From: Ktedonobacter racemifer
GTDB taxonomy: Bacteria > Chloroflexota > DTOL01 > JACQYG01
Reading direction: 5' to 3'
NCBI GenBank assembly: GCA_020723545.1
Contig: DYIS01000139.1
Span: 1 to 6,809 of the forward strand
DNA: 6,809 bases
The translations under genes were made by a program, and so were the position numbers. Position 1 is the stretch's first letter, and every line of letters starts with the position of its first letter. The notes under the pieces are model-generated. The model saw nothing but the letters and a program-made list of their open reading frames with translations. It did no database searches and was not told the DNA's origin. Of the stretch, positions 1 through 5,903 are shown in pieces.

Positions 1-2
1 GG

Positions 3-200
3 GTGCTTACGTTAACCCTCCCGCTCCGATCCTATCGGAGCGGGAGGGTCCGCCTCCGTCACCGCGCGCCGCGCGGGGGGTTAGGGGGCCTATGCCCCCT
101 TGGGCCAAAAAACAAGGGTGCCGGTATCACGGCCTACGGGGTGATACCCACGACCACACCAGCCGGGCCCGAGCTGTTCTACCGGCCGCTGGTGGAGTAG
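3..200 (+). CDS. Possible 3' end of a convergent plus-strand gene (partial, unrecognised)
   Basis: This frame is open from the left window edge to a TAG at 198-200, so any gene would start outside the window; the GTG at position 3 need not be a start. The last 27 codons (about 117-197) look coding: most third positions are G or C, and the peptide ends in GVIPTTTPAGPELFYRPLVE, which reads like a natural protein end rather than noise. The first two thirds run through a perfect hairpin (15-49) and a G/C repeat (75-102), giving a low-complexity Arg/Gly/Pro-rich peptide. Repeats inside ORF ends occur elsewhere in this window, so a real gene with a repeat-modified tail is possible. I do not recognise the family. 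The alternative is that the whole stretch is non-coding. Confidence 0.28.
   Translation: MLTLTLPLRSYRSGRVRLRHRAPRGGLGGLCPLGPKNKGAGITAYGVIPTTTPAGPELFYRPLVE
15..49. repeat. Perfect 16-bp stem-loop
   Basis: Bases 15-30 and 34-49 are exact reverse complements (16 of 16) around a 3-base CCT loop. The stem is strong and GC-rich. Neither strand has a T tract after the stem, so it is not a canonical intrinsic terminator. It could still end the minus-strand operon 250 bases downstream of the 60-residue gene, or be another dispersed palindrome. It also falls inside the open plus-strand frame ending at 200. Confidence 0.8.
75..102 (+). repeat. Dispersed G/C hairpin repeat, family A
   Basis: The copy contains GGGGGGTTAGGGGG followed by a short loop and GCCCCCTT. 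The stem is 83-89 paired with 94-100, with loop CTAT. The same core occurs twice in tandem at 2487-2550 in this orientation and once at 4887-4909 in the opposite orientation. The stretch before the stem (a run of G then TTAG) matches that before the first copy at 2483. Confidence 0.7.
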
Positions 201-203
201 CGA

Positions 204-286
204 GGAGCAGGGGGCAGGGAGCGGCTAGCAGGGAGCCGCTACTGCCATCTGCTATCGGCTATCGGCCATCTGCTATCAGCCGTCGG
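204..286. repeat. Degenerate heptanucleotide tandem array
   Basis: Two blocks of 7-base units lie side by side. Block 1 (204-238) has five units: GGAGCAG, GGGGCAG, GGAGCGG, CTAGCAG, GGAGCCG. A 6-base unit, CTACTG (239-244), follows. Block 2 (245-286) has six units: CCATCTG, CTATCGG, CTATCGG, CCATCTG, CTATCAG, CCGTCGG. Within block 2 the pattern is C-Y-A-T-C-N-G, apart from the last unit. Such short heptanucleotide repeats are known from intergenic DNA of some bacteria, notably cyanobacteria. The array lies between the end of the 60-residue gene and the possible plus-strand gene. An inverted pair (220-226 with 234-240) falls inside block 1. Confidence 0.75.
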
Positions 287-300
287 AGCAATGGATCCCG

Positions 301-483
301 TTACCGCATGGACCGCCGCACGACGAAGGCGATCACCCCAATAGCGGCCAGCCCGATCAGGACGGTGAGAATCGTCACGCCGAATTCGGCGGTGCCTGGT
401 TCCTGGAACGGCAAGAGAACAGCAGCGGTGCCGGTAACGAAGATAGCGATCCGAAAGGCGGCCTTGCCGATCTGGGGGTCCAT
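301..483 (-). CDS. Small two-helix membrane protein, hypothetical (60 aa)
   Basis: The ATG at 483 follows directly on the TAG of the upstream ATPase gene (484-486), so the two are surely co-transcribed and probably translationally coupled; the Shine-Dalgarno is weak (GGGAA about 11 bases upstream). The 60-residue product has a short N-terminus (MDPQIGKAAFR), a hydrophobic helix at about 12-26, a turn with the sequence QEPGTAEF, a second hydrophobic helix at about 35-55, and a basic end (RRSMR). By the positive-inside rule the C-terminus is probably cytoplasmic, giving a hairpin with both ends inside. I cannot assign it to a named family. Position suggests an accessory or stabilising role for the importer encoded just before it, but it may be a passenger. 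The ORF is short, yet its helix-turn-helix layout and zero-gap placement argue that it is real. Confidence 0.65.
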   Translation of the reverse strand: MDPQIGKAAFRIAIFVTGTAAVLLPFQEPGTAEFGVTILTVLIGLAAIGVIAFVVRRSMR

Positions 484-1473
484 CTAACTGGCCATTCCCG
501 GGGCTACCAAGTGGCACGCGACGTAGCGATTATCGCCGATCTGGGCCAGTTCCGGCGCCTGCCGTTCGCATAGGCCCTCCCTGAACTGGGGGCAGCGAGG
601 GTGGAAGGTGCAGCCGGAAGGCAGATCAAGCAGGCTCGGTACATCCAGGCTGCGCAGTACCACCCGCTTTTTGGTTCGGGTCAGCTCTGGATCGGCTTCC
701 GGGAGCGCCGAGAGGAGGGCCCGGCTGTAGGGGTGTGAGGGATCGTTGATCAGCCGAGGTGTGGCGGCGACTTCGACGATGCAGCCCAGGTACATCACCG
801 CAATCCTGCCTTCCCAGGCGAAATACTTGGCCAGGGCCAGGTCGTGGGTGATGAACAGGAAGGTGACCCCCAACTGATCCTTAAGCCGTGAGAGCATGTT
901 CAACAGGCTGACGCGGATGGAGACATCCACCATGGAGACCGCCTCGTCGGCGACGATGAAACGGGGATTGACGGTGAGCGCCCGGGCCACGGAGATGCGC
1001 TGCCGCTGCCCCCCGCTCAACTGATGAGGGTACTTGTCCAGGAACTCCTCCGGCGGCGTCAGGTCCACGATCTGCAGCAACTCCCTGATCTTGATCTGGG
1101 CCTCCTGCTGGGTCACCGCCAGGCCGTGCCGGAACAGAGGGGCACTCAGGATCTTGTAAATCGAGTGAACGGGGTTGAGAGAGGCGTAGGGGTCCTGGTG
1201 GACGATCTGCACCGCCTTGCGGTACCCCTTGAATCCCTTGTCGTCCATGGCCCAGATGTCCCGCCCCTCGAAGAGGATGCGCCCTGCAGTGGGCTTGAGG
1301 AGCCCGGCGACGATCCGCCCCGTCGTGGTCTTTCCGCAGCCGCTCTCCCCCACCAGGCAGAGGATCTCTCCTCTCTCAATAGCTAGGGAGACATTATTGA
1401 CCGCTCGGACCCGTAGATTCCCCACCGGGAAGGTCCGACTGACGTGATCGAGCTCCATCAGCTTTCCGGTCAT
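484..1473 (-). CDS. Dpp/Opp-type ABC transporter ATP-binding protein (DppF/OppF-like)
   Basis: This is a 329-residue cytoplasmic ATPase, normal length for the DppF/OppF family, that pairs with the preceding ATPase to drive import. The order of motifs is complete: Walker A GESGCGKT (42-49), Q-loop Gln93, signature LSGGQ (152-156), Walker B with Asp176 and catalytic Glu177, and H-loop His210. The family's C-terminal region follows, with HPYSRALLSALPEADP (247-262) and four cysteines at 288, 294, 302 and 320. In related importers this cysteine pattern binds a 4Fe-4S cluster. One oddity is DEA in place of the usual DEP after Walker B (Ala178). The ATG at 1473 overlaps the previous stop as ATGA and has a strong GGGAGGGG upstream. 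Substrate could be peptide, oligosaccharide or other; the ATPase does not tell. Confidence 0.95.
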   Translation of the reverse strand: MTGKLMELDHVSRTFPVGNLRVRAVNNVSLAIERGEILCLVGESGCGKTTTGRIVAGLLKPTAGRILFEGRDIWAMDDKGFKGYRKAVQIVHQDPYASLNPVHSIYKILSAPLFRHGLAVTQQEAQIKIRELLQIVDLTPPEEFLDKYPHQLSGGQRQRISVARALTVNPRFIVADEAVSMVDVSIRVSLLNMLSRLKDQLGVTFLFITHDLALAKYFAWEGRIAVMYLGCIVEVAATPRLINDPSHPYSRALLSALPEADPELTRTKKRVVLRSLDVPSLLDLPSGCTFHPRCPQFREGLCERQAPELAQIGDNRYVACHLVAPGMAS

Positions 1474-2573
1474 GCCCCCTCCCTCGCCTCTAGCTCATAC
1501 TGAACCTGCTGCCAGTGAAAGCAGGCGGCGGCGTGCCCCCGGCCCACCTGGGCCAGCTCCAGCTCCTCCTCCTGGCATCTACTGTCGGCATAGGGACAGC
1601 GGGGATGAAACTTGCAGCCGGAGGGCATATTCACCAAGTCCGGCGGGCAGCCCGGGATGGAAGCCAGGTCCCGCATCTGGCCGGTGACGGTGGGAACCGC
1701 CCTGAGCAGCCCCAGGGTGTAAGGGTGCCGCGGCCGGTAGAAGGTCTCGTACACGTCCCCGATCTCGACGATGGCACCGGCGTACATTGTGGCAACGCGG
1801 TCGGCGAGTTCCGCCGCCAGGCTCAAATCATGTGAGATAAGGATCAGCGAAAACTCCAACTCCTTCCGGAGCCGCCTGAGGACGTCGATGATCGCCCGCT
1901 GGGTCAGGACGTCTAGAGCCGTGGTCGGCTCATCGAGAATGAGGACCTGGGGATCCAACAACAGGCTCATGGCCAGCAGGACCCGCTGGCGCATCCCGCC
2001 GCTCAGCTCATGGGGATAAGAGCGAAGGACACGCTCTGGGTCGAGCTGCACCAGCCGCAGCAGGTCCAGGGCGCGCTGGCGCGTTCGGTGCGCATAGGCC
2101 TGGCGGTGCGCGCTGGCCGTATCGTAGACCTGGTCCCAGACCTTGAGCACCGGGTTGAGGGCGTTCAGGGCAGACTGAAAGACCATGGCGCACTCTTTCC
2201 AGCGAAACTGCCGCAGATCCTCCGACCCCAAAGACAGAACGTCGTACTCCTGGCCGTCTCGTCGGTAGATCACGCGGCCCGCCCGGATTCGGGCCGACCG
2301 GGGGATCAGCCGGATCAGGGAGAGCCCCAGGGTGGTCTTCCCGGAGCCACTCTCGCCGATGAGGGCCAGGGCCTCCCCCCGGCAGAGGTCAAGGCTCACG
2401 CCGCGTACCGCCTTAACCGTCCCTCGCCGCGTGCGATATTCCACCCACAGGTCCTGAACCGAAAGAGTCGTGTCAGCCCCCCGGGGGGTTAGGGGGGCGA
2501 AGCCCCCTTTTATGACCTGGTTAGGGGGGCGAAGCCCCCCTTTATGACCTTCCATCAGAACATGCCCATTCAC
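1470..2573 (-). CDS. Dpp/Opp-type ABC transporter ATP-binding protein (DppD/OppD-like) with repeat-derived N-terminus
   Basis: The 367-residue cytoplasmic ATPase is partner of the following DppF-like subunit. Walker A is GESGSGKT (73-80), the Q-loop Gln is 133, the signature is LSGGM (190-194), Walker B Asp214-Glu215 is followed by the usual Pro, and the H-loop is His248. The C-terminal HPYTLGLLRAVP (283-294) is followed by cysteines 320, 326, 333 and 351, the pattern that holds a 4Fe-4S cluster in relatives. The family part begins near residue 33 (ADTTLSVQDLWVEY). Residues about 8-29 are translated from two tandem 32-base repeats and have no counterpart in the family. The start chosen is GTG at 2573, one base after the previous stop; ATG at 2555 is an alternative that still includes the repeats. 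True initiation could differ, since no strong Shine-Dalgarno marks it. Ends in a 4-base overlap with the next gene. Confidence 0.94.
   Translation of the reverse strand: MNGHVLMEGHKGGLRPPNQVIKGGFAPLTPRGADTTLSVQDLWVEYRTRRGTVKAVRGVSLDLCRGEALALIGESGSGKTTLGLSLIRLIPRSARIRAGRVIYRRDGQEYDVLSLGSEDLRQFRWKECAMVFQSALNALNPVLKVWDQVYDTASAHRQAYAHRTRQRALDLLRLVQLDPERVLRSYPHELSGGMRQRVLLAMSLLLDPQVLILDEPTTALDVLTQRAIIDVLRRLRKELEFSLILISHDLSLAAELADRVATMYAGAIVEIGDVYETFYRPRHPYTLGLLRAVPTVTGQMRDLASIPGCPPDLVNMPSGCKFHPRCPYADSRCQEEELELAQVGRGHAAACFHWQQVQYELEAREGA
2487..2550 (+). repeat. Tandem pair of 32-base family A repeats inside the DppD-like gene
   Basis: Copies 2487-2518 and 2519-2550 agree at 31 of 32 positions; the only difference is T versus C at the end of the C run. 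Each folds as GGGGGGC-GAA-GCCCCC(C). Because 32 is not a multiple of 3, the two copies are read in different frames of the gene, giving HKGGLRPPNQ from one and IKGGFAPLT from the other. The pair as a whole stays open and leaves the ATPase domain in frame. In coding-strand terms it starts 23 bases after the first base of the GTG. Confidence 0.92.
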
Positions 2574-2574
2574 A

Positions 2575-3462
2575 CTATTCGCCCGCCCTCAGTCTGGGAT
2601 TGAAGACCTCCTCCAGGGAACGAGTCATGGAGACCAGCACAAGCTGGAAGATCGCGATGGCCGTGACCGGCGCCATGATGTAATAGATACTATCCTTAAA
2701 AAAGATGGCCCCTCGCGTCCAGGCCAGATTGATCATCAAGCCCCAGTTGTTGCCGGAGAAGGGCACCAGTCCCAGGAAGAACATACCCACCTGAGCGTAA
2801 ATGGCCGCCGTCATGGCGAAGATCATGCTGATGGCGATATAGCTCATCATGTTGGGCAGTATCTCCGAGAAAACAACGTGCCGCGTCCCCAGGTCCAAGG
2901 CCACGGCCGCTTCCACGTAGTCCCGTTCCTTAAGCGAGAGCACCTGGGAGCGCACCGCCCGCAGCAGGCTGGGCCAGGCCAAGAGGGCGATGATCAAGGC
3001 AAGCATCCACACGGTGTTGAGGCGGACGAAGCCAGCCAGAACGACCAGGAGTGGGAAATGGGGGATGGTCAGCACAATATCGGTAAGACCCATCACCGCC
3101 GAGTCAAAGGCGCCGCCCACGACAGCACTCAAGGAGCCCAGGGAAACGGCGATGAAGGTCGAGATCAGGCCGGCGAGAAAGGCCACGGTGAGGAGATCCT
3201 TCCCGCCGTGGACGATCTGGGACCAGATGTCCCGCCCCTGGTGGTCCGTGCCCAGTGGATGTCCCCAGGAGGGGGGCTGATAGATCTGGGCCACCTTGGT
3301 CTCCGTGTCCAGGGGGATCAGCGAGGGCCCGACGAAGGCCAAGAGAATGAAGAAGACCACCCCCAGGAAGCCCAGGAAGCCGATGCGGTTGCGGGTCAGG
3401 AGCCTCAGGGATGTCACGCTCTCTTTCAGAAGATCCCTGGTCGTGGCGGCCATGCTCTCCAT
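2575..3462 (-). CDS. Dpp/Opp-type ABC transporter permease (DppC/OppC-like)
   Basis: The inner-membrane pore subunit has 295 residues, usual for the DppC family. A cytoplasmic N-terminus with LTRNRIGFLGF leads to a first helix (about 29-45). Next is the family hallmark HPLGTDHQGRDIWSQIVHG (68-86) before the core helices (about 91-115, 123-145, 150-165, 205-225, 260-280). The EAA loop, which docks on the ATPases, spans 184-203 and ends ILP. Its normally conserved glycine (position 7 of the motif) is Asp190 here, with a glycine two residues later. The C-terminus RSLEEVFNPRLR is typical. The ATG at 3462 lies four bases after the previous stop, with GGAGGGG about 9 bases upstream inside the end of that gene, pointing to coupled translation. 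A second ATG three codons in is possible. Confidence 0.95.
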   Translation of the reverse strand: MESMAATTRDLLKESVTSLRLLTRNRIGFLGFLGVVFFILLAFVGPSLIPLDTETKVAQIYQPPSWGHPLGTDHQGRDIWSQIVHGGKDLLTVAFLAGLISTFIAVSLGSLSAVVGGAFDSAVMGLTDIVLTIPHFPLLVVLAGFVRLNTVWMLALIIALLAWPSLLRAVRSQVLSLKERDYVEAAVALDLGTRHVVFSEILPNMMSYIAISMIFAMTAAIYAQVGMFFLGLVPFSGNNWGLMINLAWTRGAIFFKDSIYYIMAPVTAIAIFQLVLVSMTRSLEEVFNPRLRAGE

Positions 3463-3466
3463 TGGT

Positions 3467-4591
3467 CTATTCCCCTCCAGTGATGCGGATGCGGGGATCC
3501 AGCCGACTATAAAGGAGATCGGCCAGGAGATTGGCCAGGACGACGGCGGTGGCGATCACTAGAAAAACCCCCTGCATGACCGGATAGTCCCTGGCATTGA
3601 TGCTGTTGATGAGGAGTAAGCCCACGCCCTGGTAGACGAAGATGCTCTCGATGAGCACCGAGCCACCCACGATGAAGCCGACGCTGATGGTGAGCTGAGT
3701 AAACAGCGGGAGGGCGGCGTTACGGCCCACGTAGGCAGTGGTGATCCGTCGATCTGACAGCCCCCTGGCCCTGGCCACAGTGACATAGTCCTCCTCCAGG
3801 GTGCTGATGGTGCTGCTTTTCATCAGGAGCATCCAGCCACCGATGGTAGTCAGCACGTAGGTGGCGATGGGCAGCGCGGCGTGAAAGAAGATGTCGCCGA
3901 CGAAGTGCAGGCTCAATCCCGGTTGAATGCCCGGCGACATCGAGCCCCGCATGGCGGTGATGGGGAGCAGTTTCCATTGGACGCCCAGGAAGACTACCAG
4001 CATCATCGCCACCAGATAGTTGGGCACCGAACTCATGATCGAGGCGAAGGCCGAGAGGACATGATCCAGGGGGGATTCGCGCCAGTAGGCCATGAGCATT
4101 CCCAGGACAACACCCAGGGTGAAACTGATCAGGAGCGATACCCCCACGCTGAAGATCGTCCAGGGAAGGAACTTGACGATGATGCTCGCTGCGGGCGTTC
4201 CCTTAGAACGATAGGAGGTGCCCAGATTCCCGTGGAGAAGGTTACCCAGGTAGTCAAAGTACTGCTGGTACATCGGAGCGCTCAGGTCGATGGCCAGCAG
4301 TGCAGCGGCCTGGTTCCTGGCCTCGTCGTAGGCCATGCCGTACTGGGCGATCATCTCCTGGATGTACACGTCAACGGGGTTTGCCGGCATCAGCCGGATG
4401 ATGAAGAAAGTCAGGGAGGTGACGAAGAAGATAGTGAAGGCCGCCTTAAGCACCTTGCGGAATAGGTAGTTGGAAACAACCGAGTTGATGAGCCTGGCGA
4501 TGCCTCGAGTGGCAGACACGGCCCTGGGGAACGCCACCCCGAGGGGCCTCCGGTCCCTCGGGGACCCCGGTAACCTAGCGAAGATGTTCAA
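3467..4591 (-). CDS. Dpp/Opp-type ABC transporter permease (DppB/OppB-like), extended N-terminus
   Basis: This is the first gene of the Dpp-type operon and the second pore subunit. At 374 residues it is longer than most DppB proteins (roughly 300-340). The family part begins near residue 41 (NYLFRKVLK), with helix 1 at about 51-68 (ending FIIRLMPANP), a periplasmic segment with GNLGTSY (121-127), and the core helices. The EAA-type loop is at 268-295 (DYVTVARARGLS to NAALP, Gly277), and the protein ends LLYSRLDPRIR. Residues about 8-19 are read from a palindromic repeat (4536-4568). The start is TTG at 4591, chosen because GGGAGG lies 9 bases upstream and no ATG or GTG occurs between it and the upstream in-frame stop. 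GTG at 4519 (residue 25) is a possible later start, with a poorly spaced AGGG, and would exclude the repeat from the protein. Confidence 0.93.
   Translation of the reverse strand: MNIFARLPGSPRDRRPLGVAFPRAVSATRGIARLINSVVSNYLFRKVLKAAFTIFFVTSLTFFIIRLMPANPVDVYIQEMIAQYGMAYDEARNQAAALLAIDLSAPMYQQYFDYLGNLLHGNLGTSYRSKGTPAASIIVKFLPWTIFSVGVSLLISFTLGVVLGMLMAYWRESPLDHVLSAFASIMSSVPNYLVAMMLVVFLGVQWKLLPITAMRGSMSPGIQPGLSLHFVGDIFFHAALPIATYVLTTIGGWMLLMKSSTISTLEEDYVTVARARGLSDRRITTAYVGRNAALPLFTQLTISVGFIVGGSVLIESIFVYQGVGLLLINSINARDYPVMQGVFLVIATAVVLANLLADLLYSRLDPRIRITGGE
4536..4568 (+). repeat. Palindromic repeat, family B, inside the DppB-like gene
   Basis: CCCCGAGGG (4537-4545) pairs with CCCTCGGGG (4555-4563). 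The stem extends inward by GCC with GGT (one G-T wobble), leaving a 3-base loop. The first 22 bases match 6788-6809 at 21 positions, and a diverged copy in the opposite orientation lies at 5875-5899. It encodes part of the extra N-terminus of the permease. Confidence 0.85.
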
Positions 4592-4600
4592 GGCCCACTG

Positions 4601-4606
4601 CCTCCC
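4601..4606 (-). promoter_or_regulatory. Ribosome binding site deciding the TTG start of the DppB-like gene
   Basis: The minus strand reads GGGAGG here, 9 bases before TTG at 4591. It is the only good Shine-Dalgarno in this frame between the upstream in-frame TAA and the conserved part of the protein, so it favours TTG over the internal GTG at 4519. Confidence 0.6.
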
Positions 4607-4645
4607 GATTTCTCTACCAGTAAAGAAAACACCTTAACCCAAAAC

Positions 4646-4674
4646 AGTCTATCCCAAGCCCACCCAAAAGTCAA
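4646..4674 (-). promoter_or_regulatory. Sigma70-like promoter of the Dpp-type operon
   Basis: On the minus strand TTGACT (4674-4669) is followed, after exactly 17 bases, by TAGACT (4651-4646). The -35 box matches consensus TTGACA at 5 of 6 positions and the -10 box matches TATAAT at 4 of 6. Initiation would fall near 4639, leaving a leader of about 48 bases before the TTG start. The site lies in AT-richer sequence between the inverted-repeat element and the operon, so the Dpp-type genes can be transcribed separately from the sugar permeases. Confidence 0.6.
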
Positions 4675-4716
4675 GGTAATCGGAGACGGCGCCACCCTCA
4701 CTATGGGCAAAAGGAA

Positions 4717-4881
4717 GGGTGTTGAACGAAGCCCGCACGTCGGGACGCCCCGATACTTTGATTCTGTGTAATGTATCGGGGGCGAACCGTGCCCCACAGT
4801 GGGGCAAACCCCAAGTTCGGGCGTCCGTAGGACAAGTTGGCAACTTGTCCTACGGGGAACATCGATCTTCGTTCAACACCC
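4717..4881. mobile_element. 165-base MITE-like element with 15-base terminal inverted repeats
   Basis: GGGTGTTGAACGAAG at 4717-4731 and its exact reverse complement at 4867-4881 bound the element. Between them are three nested inverted repeats: 4748-4756 with 4773-4781 (9 bp, 16-base loop), 4790-4796 with 4800-4806 (7 bp, CAG loop), and 4825-4839 with 4841-4855 (15 bp). A further pair, 4743-4750 with 4819-4826, joins distant parts. No ORF is convincing, so it would be non-autonomous. I see no clear target-site duplication at the flanks, which leaves open that it is a structured leader or a cluster of separate palindromes rather than a transposed unit. Confidence 0.55.
4825..4855. repeat. Perfect 15-bp palindrome inside the MITE-like element
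   Basis: CCGTAGGACAAGTTG (4825-4839) and CAACTTGTCCTACGG (4841-4855) are exact reverse complements around a single G (14 paired bases with a GGC loop if folded). The sequence looks like a repeat unit in its own right. It is not followed by a T tract, so a terminator role is unlikely. Confidence 0.8.
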
Positions 4882-4886
4882 GCAGC

Positions 4887-4909
4887 AAAGGGGGCTTTGC
4901 CCCCTAACC
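4887..4909 (-). repeat. Family A G/C hairpin downstream of the MalG-like gene
   Basis: On the minus strand this reads GGTTAGGGGGC-AAA-GCCCCCTTT, the same core as the copies at 75-102 and 2487-2550 but inverted. It starts 14 bases after the stop of the MalG-like gene. The stem plus a run of three T could act as a weak transcription terminator for the sugar permease genes; the T run is too short to be sure. Confidence 0.7.
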
Positions 4910-4923
4910 TCCTCAAGCCATGC

Positions 4924-5850
4924 TTAACCTTTCAGCGCCCCGATGCGGATGCCCGCCATGAAATAGCGCTGGAAGGCAAAGAAGAAGACGATCATGGGGA
5001 TGGCCGCCATGGCAGCGCCAGCCATCAGCAGGCCGTAGTTGGTGCCGAACTCGCTACGGTACACGAAACTCAGACCCACCTGGAGGGTGTAATACTCCTG
5101 CTTCTGTAGCACCACCAGCGGCCACAGGAAGGCATTCCAGTAACGCTGGAAGGCAAAAATGGCATTGACGGCCAGGGCCGGCGCGGACAGGGGCAGGATG
5201 ATCCGGGTGAAGATGTTGAACTCTGAGGCCCCATCGATGCGGGCCGCCTCCTCCAGCTCTGAAGGCAGGGTCTGGATGAACTGCTTCATGAGAAAGATGC
5301 CGATGACATCGGCCAGGCCAGGGAGGATCACCGCCCCGTAGTTGGAGGCGGCCTCCACGATGACCGAATACTGGGGCCAGCCCGCCGTGATCTCCGTGAG
5401 CACCCGACGCATGTCGCTGATCATGATGTACAGGGGCACCAGGGTCACCTGGCCGGGGATCATCAGCGCGGCGATGACCAGCCAGAAGAGAACCCGGCTT
5501 CCCGGGAACCGGCGTTTGGCGAAGGCATAGCCACTCATGGCATCGAAGAGCACGTGCAGCCCCATAGTCACCAGGGCGATGAAAAGGGTGTTAGCGCCCC
5601 AGCGCCAGATATTGGGCGCCGCCTTCACCACCAGGTGGAAGTTCTCCAGGCTGGGGTTCTTGGGGATGAACTCCGGCGGAAGTTTAATCACCTCGCTGCC
5701 CGGCGTGAAGGCGGTGTTGAACATCCAGTACAGCGGGAACAGGCTGACGAGGGCGCCCAGAGTCAGCAAGCCGTAAATGAAGGCTTTCAGGGCCAGCCCT
5801 GAGGTCAGGCGTTGCCGCGCCGTCCGGCGCTGACTCACAGTCGCAGGCAT
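4924..5850 (-). CDS. CUT1-type carbohydrate ABC transporter permease (MalG/UgpE-like)
   Basis: The inner-membrane pore subunit of a sugar importer has 308 residues, somewhat longer than the usual 270-290 of this family. A basic N-terminus (QRRTARQR) leads to helix 1 (about 22-45). SLENFHLV (67-74) and NTLFIALV (87-94) are typical family segments, and helices continue at about 117-140 and 170-192. The EAA loop at 201-220 has the full pattern with Gly207 and ends ILP. The C-terminus FQRYFMAGIRIGALKG is characteristic of MalG-like proteins. About 20 extra residues lie at roughly 148-170, between MIPGQVTLVPLYIM and AVILPGLA, in a predicted external loop. ATG at 5850 has GGGAGAG 3 bases upstream. 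The partner permease ends 53 bases earlier. Substrate is unknown: a sugar, glycerol-3-phosphate or a similar compound. Confidence 0.95.
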   Translation of the reverse strand: MPATVSQRRTARQRLTSGLALKAFIYGLLTLGALVSLFPLYWMFNTAFTPGSEVIKLPPEFIPKNPSLENFHLVVKAAPNIWRWGANTLFIALVTMGLHVLFDAMSGYAFAKRRFPGSRVLFWLVIAALMIPGQVTLVPLYIMISDMRRVLTEITAGWPQYSVIVEAASNYGAVILPGLADVIGIFLMKQFIQTLPSELEEAARIDGASEFNIFTRIILPLSAPALAVNAIFAFQRYWNAFLWPLVVLQKQEYYTLQVGLSFVYRSEFGTNYGLLMAGAAMAAIPMIVFFFAFQRYFMAGIRIGALKG

Positions 5851-5874
5851 TGGCTCTCCCGCATCCCCGGGGCT

Positions 5875-5899
5875 CCTAAGGGGCCGGGGCCCCTGGGGT
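5875..5899 (-). repeat. Diverged family B palindrome between the two sugar permease genes
   Basis: On the minus strand it begins ACCCCAGGGGCCCCGGCCCC, which aligns with the copies at 4536 and 6788 allowing one missing base and a T-to-C change. AGGGGCC (5879-5885) pairs with GGCCCCT (5888-5894). It fills much of the 53-base gap and lies just upstream of the Shine-Dalgarno of the MalG-like gene. Confidence 0.55.
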
Positions 5900-5903
5900 G
5901 TCG

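Noticed and set aside
15..49. Intrinsic terminator of the minus-strand operon
   Set aside because: The stem is perfect, but neither strand continues into a T tract, so I list it only as a stem-loop.
204..286. CRISPR array
   Set aside because: Units are 7 bases and contiguous, with no spacers and no cas genes nearby.
2878..3483. Plus-strand frame of 201 codons
   Set aside because: It is antisense to the DppC-like permease, with a low-complexity Gln/Gly/Asp-rich product and no family features.
3881..4465. Plus-strand frame of 194 codons
   Set aside because: It is antisense to the DppB-like permease and shows the same compositional artefact.
4588..4916. Several minus-strand frames of about 64-71 codons in the gap before the DppB-like gene
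   Set aside because: They are read through the inverted-repeat element and promoter region, are mutually overlapping in different frames, and end with no plausible domain; peptides such as GQVANLSYG come from the palindrome.
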